This document shows, piece after piece, positions 1 through 5,044 of a stretch of DNA of 5,044 bases. The notes beneath the pieces were generated by a model, which saw only the letters and a program-made list of their open reading frames with translations, was not told the origin of the DNA and searched no databases. Origin of the DNA: JACQFK01 sp964604905 (GTDB lineage Bacteria > Planctomycetota > MHYJ01 > JACPRB01). Positions within the stretch are counted from its first letter, which is position 1. Each line of letters begins with the position of its first letter. A program made the translations under genes and the position numbers. The stretch covers positions 1 to 5,044 of the forward strand of contig CAZSCC010000179.1 of assembly GCA_964604905.1 (NCBI GenBank), in the 5' to 3' direction.

Positions 1-240
1 CAGCCCGAGCCGCCCCTCCCGCCCCCTCCCGTAATCGTAAAGGAGCCGCCTCCCGAACCCCCGCCGCTCCGCGGGGACTTCAACGGCGACCGGACCGTCG
101 ACATCGCCGACGCGCGCATCCTGCAGCAGAGAATCACCCTCGGCCAGCCTCTCCCCACGAATGCGGACTTGAACGGGGACGGCACGGTCGACATCGCCGA
201 CGTCCGCCAGATCCTCCGCGCCGAGTTGGCCGCCCGATGA
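1..240 (+). CDS. C-terminal part of a dockerin-domain exported protein (5' end outside window)
   Basis: The open frame enters at base 1 and stops at TGA 238-240, giving 79 visible residues. Residues 1-23 are a proline-rich linker (PEPPLPPPP, then PPPEPPP). Residues 26-76 are a type I dockerin made of two EF-hand-like repeats. Loop 1 is D26-x-N28-x-D30, D34, D37 and loop 2 is D56-x-N58-x-D60, D64, D67. These acidic residues fall at positions 1, 3, 5, 9 and 12, as in the dockerin calcium-binding loop. Dockerins bind cohesin domains in a calcium-dependent way, usually outside the cytoplasm, so the missing N-terminal part probably carries a signal peptide and a catalytic or binding domain; this is inference. 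The stop codon overlaps the start of the next gene (ATGA), suggesting translational coupling. Positions 10-11 of both loops are Ile-Ala rather than the Ser/Thr common in clostridial cellulosomes, so partner specificity should differ. The dockerin call is firm; the nature of the whole protein cannot be known from here. Confidence 0.88.
   Translation, partial: QPEPPLPPPPVIVKEPPPEPPPLRGDFNGDRTVDIADARILQQRITLGQPLPTNADLNGDGTVDIADVRQILRAELAAR
76..228 (+). repeat. Internal duplication: two dockerin calcium-binding repeats
   Basis: Two copies of an about 20-residue unit begin at 76 and 166, 90 bp apart. A 16-base core, GTCGACATCGCCGACG, is identical at 97-112 and 187-202 and encodes the V-D-I-A-D part of each loop. 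This is the normal tandem architecture of a type I dockerin; the identity at DNA level may reflect shared codon preference as much as recent duplication. Confidence 0.85.
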
Positions 241-689
241 GAGCGCTCCCCTTGCTTTTCCTAGCCGGCTGCGCCGTCGGGTCCTCTCCCTCGAGTGAGG
301 CGGCGCGGCCCCCCGACCTGACGCGCGCGGAATGGCGACTCCACCTCGACACCCGCGACCGCGGGATCGGCGCCTACACGATCACCATCCGCTTCAACCC
401 CGAGGTCGCCGTGATCGAGGAGATCGCCCCCTGCAGCCCCAAGTACTTCAAGGGGACCCCCGAGTACGATCCCGCGAGCTTCAAGGCCGGGGTGACGCGG
501 ATCACCGCGCTGGACGTGTTCGGATCGCGGCCGCGGAGCGGCGAGTGGCACCTCTTCACTGTGATCTTCCGGAGGACGGGGCCGGGCACCCTCAACGCGA
601 GGGCCCAGCTTGAGAAGCTCTATGACGACGAGAACAAGCCCTTCGGCGGGCGCCTGATGGACGTGGACTTCACTCACCCGTTTCCCTGA
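237..689 (+). CDS. Small predicted lipoprotein with a cohesin-like beta-sandwich domain
   Basis: The 150-residue product starts with a short hydrophobic signal (residues 2-11) ending in the lipobox L9-A10-G11-C12, so Cys12 is the probable lipidated residue. The +2 residue is Ala rather than Asp, which in gram-negative sorting favours the outer membrane. After a short spacer, residues 33-145 alternate hydrophobic and polar residues like beta strands. AYTITIRFNPEVAVIEEI (46-63) resembles the cohesin strand signature, in which a strand leads into a Y/F-[DN]-P turn followed by 'vL-x-v-x-x-v'. WHLFTVIFRRTGPGTLNAR (104-122) resembles the 'G-x-L-x-x-[IL]-x-F-x-v-x-G-x-G' strand. The size fits a single cohesin domain. 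The start is chosen because it gives the signal peptide and overlaps the upstream stop; no Shine-Dalgarno sequence precedes it, consistent with coupling. The preceding gene ends in a dockerin, the natural partner of cohesins. A related immunoglobulin-like or carbohydrate-binding beta-sandwich is the main alternative. Lipoprotein status is fairly sure; the cohesin relationship is moderate. Confidence 0.72.
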   Translation: MRALPLLFLAGCAVGSSPSSEAARPPDLTRAEWRLHLDTRDRGIGAYTITIRFNPEVAVIEEIAPCSPKYFKGTPEYDPASFKAGVTRITALDVFGSRPRSGEWHLFTVIFRRTGPGTLNARAQLEKLYDDENKPFGGRLMDVDFTHPFP

Positions 690-716
690 TCGCGTACGCC
701 CCCCGCCGGCGCAGGT

Positions 717-722
717 TATACT
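717..722 (+). promoter_or_regulatory. Candidate -10 box (TATACT) of the PA14 gene, possibly leaderless
   Basis: TATACT matches the bacterial -10 consensus TATAAT at five of six positions. It stands out as an AT-rich island in very GC-rich sequence between two genes. It ends six bases before the ATG at 729, so transcription would start at or next to the start codon and the mRNA would have little or no leader. No convincing -35 box is visible at the usual spacing, and no strong Shine-Dalgarno sequence precedes the ATG, which agrees with a leaderless reading. Confidence 0.5.
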
Positions 723-728
723 GGATCC

Positions 729-1268
729 ATGAAGATCGTCCTCCTCGCGTTCCTCGCGACCGCCGGTCCCGCTCCCGCCCCCGCCCAGGACGACGACCTC
801 CGCCCGGGCCTCGTCGCCGAGTACTTCGACGTCGGCGAGGAGATCAACGACTTCCCCACCCTCAAGGGCCTGAAGCCCGTCCTCCGCCGCGTCGAGAAGG
901 ACGTGAACGTCGCCCAGACCAACGGGCCGTTCAATGGCTCGGGGCTCGTCGACCACTTCACCGTCCGCTGGACCGGGACGATCGCGATCCCGAAGGCGGG
1001 CCGCTACCAGTTCATCACCGAGTCGGACGACGGCTCGCGGGTCTTCATCGACGGGAAGCTCGTCGTCGACAACGGAGGCTGCCACATCCCGGAGGAGAAG
1101 GACGGCTCCGTGGATCTCTCCGCCGGGAGGCACGAGATCCGGCTGGACTTCTTCGAGAACAACGGGGGCGCCGGCTGCAAGCTGAAGTGGGCTTCCGAGG
1201 ATCTCAAGACCGAGATCATCCCCGCCCGGGTCCTCTTCCACAAGAAGGACGCGGACCTCGACAAGTAG
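729..1268 (+). CDS. Secreted stand-alone PA14-domain protein
   Basis: The 179-residue product has a Sec signal peptide: K2, a hydrophobic core at 3-10, and a likely signal peptidase I site after A17-P18-A19. The mature protein is one PA14 domain from about residue 27 to 170. It begins with the typical GLVAEYFD (27-34) and continues with VRWTGTIAIPKAGRY (79-93). The hallmark E98-S-D-D-G-S-R-V-F-I-D-G-K follows, then the VVDNGG turn, the AGRHEIRLDFFENNGG segment (132-147) and the closing KLKWAS. PA14 domains are beta-barrels found in glycosidases, adhesins and toxins and often bind glycans. In fungal PA14 lectins a pair of adjacent aspartates coordinates calcium, and D100-D101 is the obvious counterpart here. 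Cys118 and Cys150 could form a disulfide; this is inference. No catalytic domain is attached, so a binding or structural role outside the cytoplasm is most likely. It may have its own promoter at 717-722 and lies 39 bp after the cohesin-like lipoprotein gene. Confidence 0.9.
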   Translation: MKIVLLAFLATAGPAPAPAQDDDLRPGLVAEYFDVGEEINDFPTLKGLKPVLRRVEKDVNVAQTNGPFNGSGLVDHFTVRWTGTIAIPKAGRYQFITESDDGSRVFIDGKLVVDNGGCHIPEEKDGSVDLSAGRHEIRLDFFENNGGAGCKLKWASEDLKTEIIPARVLFHKKDADLDK

Positions 1269-1283
1269 GCGCGCCGCCCCCGA

Positions 1284-2783
1284 TCACCTCCCGAGCGCCC
1301 GGCGGGCCGGGCGGGTGGCGGGGCTCTCCTCGGGACCCTCGGCATAGCGCTTGAGCGCGCCCGACACGGCCTCGCTCCGCCGCAGTTCGGCCAGGATCGG
1401 GATCGCCCGCCCGCGGCCGTCGTCCGGAGGAGCCCCTTTCGCGGATTTCAGCTGATCCCGGACGTCGGTCAGCGCGCCCCGGACCTCGGCGGAGAGGGCG
1501 TTGCCCGCGGCCAGCTGTTTCTCGATCCAGGGGAGCGCGACGCGGCCGACGGCGAAGAGTTCCTTCTTCGCCCGGACGCGCGCCGCAAATTCGTCGGCGT
1601 CCAACTCCCGGAGCAGCCGCTCCAGGACTTCCGCAGGCGCCGGGATGCCCGGCTGATCGGGGGCGAAGGCCTCCAGCAGGACCGGGACCACCTCGTCCCC
1701 CGCGCGGTGCAGCCGGTCCCTCGCCCGCGCCAGCACCGCCGCGTCCTTCGACGTCAAGGCGGCCGCGAGCTCCCGAAGCTCCTTCGCGCGCGCCTCCGGC
1801 GGCCGGGCCTTCCATGCCGCCAGCCAAGCCTCTCCGTCGCCCGCGACATCGCGCCACGGGTCCCAGATCACCACCGTCCCCTCCTCTCCGCTCGAGGCGA
1901 GCCGCAGGCCCGAGGGGCTCCACGCGACGGACCAGACGTGGCCGCGGTGGCCGTGGAGGCGCGCGAGGCGCTTCCCCGTCGCCGCGTCGTCCACCATCAC
2001 CATCTCCACCTGGCAGGCCGACGCGTACGTCAGGCCGTCCGGGGAGTACGCGACCCCGGAGACGACGCCGGGATGGCCCTTGAAGGCGCGCTCCTCCTCC
2101 TTCTCGGCCACGTCCCAGGACTGGACGGTGCCCAGCCACGTGCCGCCGAGGACCCGGGCGCCGTCGGGCCGGATCGAGAGGCACTCGATGGATTCGGGCC
2201 CCGCGAATTTCCGGACGGGGACCCCCTTCTCGAGGTCCCAGAAGATCAGCGAGCGGTCCCCGCTCGAGGTCGCCGCCTCGCGGCCGTCGGGGGTGAACGC
2301 CACCGCCATGACCCGGCCCCCGTGCCGGGCGACCGGCTGGGGGTCCTGGAGGGTCGGGCCCGCGGCCACGTCCCAAAGCACGGCGGTCCGATCCAGGCTT
2401 CCCGAGAGGACGCGCCGGCCGTCGGGGCTCCACGCCACGCAGGTCACCCACAGGGCATGATGCGGGTGGCGCGAGAGGAGCCGGCCGGCCGCGACGTCCC
2501 AGAGCGCGACCGTCTTGTCCTGGCTGCCGCTCACGGCGAAGCGCCCGTCCGGACTGAACGCCACCGACGTGACGCCGCCCTCATGACCCTCGAAGACCCG
2601 CAGCCGCTTCCCGGTCGCGACGTCCCAGGACGCGAGCGTCCGGTCCCGACCGGCCGTGAGGAGGGACCCGCCGTCCGGGCTCCAGGCGACCGCCTTGACC
2701 GCGTCGGAATGTCCAGTCAACCGGAAGAGAGCCCCCTCGGGGAGGGTCTCCTGGAGGAGCAGGAGGAGGGCGCCGGCGACCAT
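1284..2783 (-). CDS. WD40 beta-propeller protein with C-terminal helical-repeat module
   Basis: The 499-residue product carries seven WD40 repeats ending near residues 53, 96, 138, 183, 224, 266 and 308, enough for one closed seven-bladed propeller. Most repeats show GH ... V-x-x-V-A-[WF]-S-P-D-G ... D-x-T-[VA]-x-x-W-D. Blade 5 lacks the GH dipeptide and blade 6 ends in VDD instead of WD. Residues 315-499 are Ala/Arg/Leu/Glu-rich and look helical, in HEAT/armadillo-like pieces (for example LRELDADEFAARVRAKKELF, 391-410, and VALPWIEKQLA, 415-425). This tail is familiar from propeller proteins of Planctomycetota. WD40 propellers are protein-interaction platforms; no enzymatic motif is seen. The start at 2783 is preferred over an upstream ATG at 2873 because AAGGAG lies six bases before it, and because the longer form would begin inside the terminator of the upstream operon. 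It begins MVAGALLLLLQ, a weak signal-peptide-like segment with no basic residue, so location is uncertain. It ends 15 bp from the convergent PA14 gene. Confidence 0.9.
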   Translation of the reverse strand: MVAGALLLLLQETLPEGALFRLTGHSDAVKAVAWSPDGGSLLTAGRDRTLASWDVATGKRLRVFEGHEGGVTSVAFSPDGRFAVSGSQDKTVALWDVAAGRLLSRHPHHALWVTCVAWSPDGRRVLSGSLDRTAVLWDVAAGPTLQDPQPVARHGGRVMAVAFTPDGREAATSSGDRSLIFWDLEKGVPVRKFAGPESIECLSIRPDGARVLGGTWLGTVQSWDVAEKEEERAFKGHPGVVSGVAYSPDGLTYASACQVEMVMVDDAATGKRLARLHGHRGHVWSVAWSPSGLRLASSGEEGTVVIWDPWRDVAGDGEAWLAAWKARPPEARAKELRELAAALTSKDAAVLARARDRLHRAGDEVVPVLLEAFAPDQPGIPAPAEVLERLLRELDADEFAARVRAKKELFAVGRVALPWIEKQLAAGNALSAEVRGALTDVRDQLKSAKGAPPDDGRGRAIPILAELRRSEAVSGALKRYAEGPEESPATRPARRALGR

Positions 2784-2789
2784 GCGGAA

Positions 2790-2795
2790 CTCCTT
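2790..2795 (-). promoter_or_regulatory. Ribosome binding site AAGGAG for the WD40 gene
   Basis: On the minus strand AAGGAG sits six bases before the ATG at 2783-2781. It is a near-perfect Shine-Dalgarno sequence at good spacing, and it decides the start in favour of the 499-residue form over the 529-residue one. Confidence 0.8.
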
Positions 2796-2812
2796 GGGCA
2801 ACGGACCGCCTG

Positions 2813-2818
2813 ATCGTA
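2813..2818 (-). promoter_or_regulatory. Weak candidate -10 box (TACGAT) for the WD40 gene
   Basis: The stretch between the korB terminator and the WD40 gene should hold a promoter, because the terminator separates the two units. The only -10-like hexamer close to the gene on the minus strand is TACGAT. A -35 box at 17-bp spacing is not recognisable (GGCAAA). TTGACG, which begins just after the terminator, resembles a -35 box but has no -10 partner at normal distance. The assignment is weak. Confidence 0.22.
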
Positions 2819-2870
2819 CCGCTTGGCCCGCCCTTTTGCCTTTGCTTTCTTCCCTGCGGATGGACCCCGT

Positions 2871-2903
2871 CAAAACAAAAGACCCCCGCTCGCGCGGGGG
2901 TCT
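2871..2903 (-). terminator. Intrinsic terminator of the korAB operon
   Basis: On the minus strand a perfect 10-bp stem, AGACCCCCGC paired with GCGGGGGTCT (2903-2894 and 2889-2880), encloses a four-base loop. It is followed at once by the T-rich run TTTTGTTTTG that includes base 2880. The stem begins 30 bases after the korB stop codon. There is no T-run on the plus-strand side, so the signal is one-directional. This is a textbook Rho-independent terminator and insulates the downstream WD40 gene from korAB transcription. Confidence 0.92.
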
Positions 2904-2933
2904 CTTCGGATTCCTATCGGGGCTCGGGCGTCG

Positions 2934-3974
<1,041 letters not shown>

Positions 3975-3975
3975 G

Positions 3976-5044
3976 TTACTTGGTCTCCTTCTCGATCACT
4001 TCGATCAGCTCGGACACCCGGAACGGCTTCCCCTGCACCTTGTTGACGCCCTTCGCGTCGACCAGGAACTTCGCGCGCAGGAGGAAGAGCAGCTGCCCGA
4101 GGTTCATCTCGGGGACGAGGATCTTCTTGTAGCGGGAGAGCAGCTTCCCGAGGTTCGGCGGGAACGGGTTCAGGTGGCGGAGGTGCGCCCTTGCGACCTT
4201 GATGCCGCGGCGCTGGCAGTCCTCGACCGCGGCGCGCGTCGCTCCGTAGGTCGAGCCCCAGCCGATCACCAGCGTCTTCGCGTCCTCCGGCCCGTGCACC
4301 TGGATCTCGGGGATGTCCTGCGCGATCCGCTGGATCTTGGCGGCGCGGATGCGGCACATGAACTCGTGGTTCTCCGCATCGTAGTTGACGTTGCCGGAGA
4401 TGTGGCTCTTTTCGATGCCGCCGATGCGGTGCTCGAGGCCGGGCGTCCCGGGGATCGCCCAGTCGCGGGCCAGCGTCACCTCGTTCCTCAGGTACGGGGC
4501 CCAGCCCTCGGCATCCTTGCGGAATTTGACCTGGATCTTGGGGAGCGACGCCGGTTCGGGAATCTTCCACGGCTCGGCGCCGTTGGCCAGATAGCCGTCG
4601 GACAGGTAGAAGACGGGGCACATGTACTTGATGGCGATCCGGCAGGCCTCGATGGCCACGGCGAAGCAGTCGGCCGGAGTCGCGGGGGCGACGATCGCGA
4701 CCGGCGATTCGGAATTCCGGCCGAACATCGCCTGGAGGAGGTCCGCCTGCTCGGTCTTGGTCGGCAGGCCCGTGGAGGGGCCGCCGCGCTGGATGTCGAC
4801 GACCACGAGCGGGAGCTCGACCATGACGGCGAGGTTGATCGCCTCGCTCTTGAGGGCCACGCCCGGGCCGCTGGTGCCGGTGATGGCCAGCGCGCCCGCG
4901 TAGGAGGCGCCGATCGCGGCGGTGACGGCGGCGATCTCATCCTCGGCCTGGAACGTCTTCACGCCGAAACTCTTGTGCTTCGACAGTTCGTGCAGGATGT
5001 CGCTCGCGGGGGTGATCGGGTAGCTGCCGTAGAAGAGCGGGATG
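3976..5044 (-). CDS. korA: 2-oxoglutarate:ferredoxin oxidoreductase, alpha subunit (5' end outside window)
   Basis: The reading frame runs to the window edge, leaving 355 C-terminal residues visible; it ends with TAA at 3978-3976. A GTG at 4962-4960 is an internal valine, not the start, because strongly conserved sequence continues upstream of it. Visible residues 4-16 read FYGSYPITPASDI, which holds the YPITP motif that binds the 2-oxoacid in this family. Then come TFQAEDEIAA (30-39), the GTSGPG loop (56-61) and DIQRGGPSTGLPTKTEQADL (83-102), all typical of the pyrimidine-binding domain of KorA. From about residue 257 a C-terminal domain (LVIGWGSTYGATRAA) matches domain II of the PFOR family. 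KorA proteins of two-subunit enzymes are commonly about 550-630 residues with an N-terminal gamma domain fused in front; that part would lie beyond base 5044 and is not seen. The subunit pairs with KorB, encoded one base downstream. Substrate identity carries the same uncertainty as for KorB. Confidence 0.92.
   Translation of the reverse strand, partial: IPLFYGSYPITPASDILHELSKHKSFGVKTFQAEDEIAAVTAAIGASYAGALAITGTSGPGVALKSEAINLAVMVELPLVVVDIQRGGPSTGLPTKTEQADLLQAMFGRNSESPVAIVAPATPADCFAVAIEACRIAIKYMCPVFYLSDGYLANGAEPWKIPEPASLPKIQVKFRKDAEGWAPYLRNEVTLARDWAIPGTPGLEHRIGGIEKSHISGNVNYDAENHEFMCRIRAAKIQRIAQDIPEIQVHGPEDAKTLVIGWGSTYGATRAAVEDCQRRGIKVARAHLRHLNPFPPNLGKLLSRYKKILVPEMNLGQLLFLLRAKFLVDAKGVNKVQGKPFRVSELIEVIEKETK
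3985..3990 (-). promoter_or_regulatory. Ribosome binding site AAGGAG for korB, inside the korA 3' end
   Basis: AAGGAG on the minus strand lies within the last codons of korA, ten bases before the korB ATG at 3974-3972. The spacing is slightly long but usable. Placing the site within the upstream gene fits coupled, roughly equimolar synthesis of the two subunits. Confidence 0.65.

Noticed and set aside
261..1241. A long minus-strand open frame lying antisense to the lipoprotein and PA14 genes
   Set aside because: It spans two supported plus-strand genes and the gap between them, and shows no recognisable domain. Long antisense frames are expected in such GC-rich coding DNA.
1297..1312. GC-only inverted repeat as a bidirectional terminator for the convergent genes
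   Set aside because: The loop would be only two bases unless the stem frays, no T-run follows on either strand, and it lies in coding sequence for an Arg/Ala/Pro-rich tail where such repeats occur by chance.
1815..2715. Repeated segments in the middle of the window as DNA repeats or a CRISPR-like array
   Set aside because: The periodicity is that of WD40 blades at protein level (about 120-135 bp) with diverged DNA sequence and no constant repeat/spacer structure.
1707..2813. A plus-strand open frame antisense to the WD40 gene
   Set aside because: Its product is a composition-driven mirror of the WD40 repeats, rich in Arg, Pro and Gly, with no domain or ribosome binding site that I recognise.
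4960..4962. GTG as the start codon of korA
   Set aside because: Conserved KorA sequence including the YPITP motif continues in frame upstream to the window edge, so this GTG is an internal valine.

Overview
This is a GC-rich bacterial window with densely packed genes. The combination seen here is a dockerin-tailed exported protein, a PA14 protein, a seven-bladed WD40 protein with an alpha-helical repeat C-terminus, and a two-subunit 2-oxoacid:ferredoxin oxidoreductase. That mix is most reminiscent of Planctomycetota or a related large-genome, gram-negative-type lineage. This taxonomic guess is inference from gene content; no rRNA or marker gene is present.

Left part (1-1268, plus strand). 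The C-terminal end of a proline-linker plus type I dockerin protein overlaps, by ATGA, a small predicted lipoprotein. The body of that lipoprotein looks like a single divergent cohesin-type beta-sandwich. After a 39-bp gap holding a -10-like box almost on top of the start codon, a secreted stand-alone PA14-domain protein follows. Together they look like a small extracytoplasmic or surface module: calcium-dependent docking, a possible membrane-anchored receptor, and a possible glycan binder.

Middle (1284-2783, minus strand). A 499-residue WD40-repeat protein converges on the PA14 gene with only 15 bp between them. It has seven WD repeats (one complete propeller) followed by a roughly 180-residue alanine/arginine/leucine-rich helical tail resembling HEAT/armadillo-like modules. 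A strong AAGGAG site fixes its start at 2783.

Right part (2871-5044, minus strand). korA (5' end outside the window) and korB form a tight operon, one base apart. They encode the two subunits of a 2-oxoglutarate (or related 2-oxoacid):ferredoxin oxidoreductase. The operon ends in a clear intrinsic terminator at 2871-2903, which separates it from the WD40 gene downstream. The 150 bp between korB and the WD40 gene hold this terminator, the WD40 ribosome binding site and at best a weak promoter.

No RNA genes, mobile elements, CRISPR arrays or clear signs of horizontal transfer were seen. The most interesting observation is the overlapping dockerin / cohesin-like lipoprotein pair. The cohesin assignment rests on pattern reading alone and needs a profile or structure comparison.
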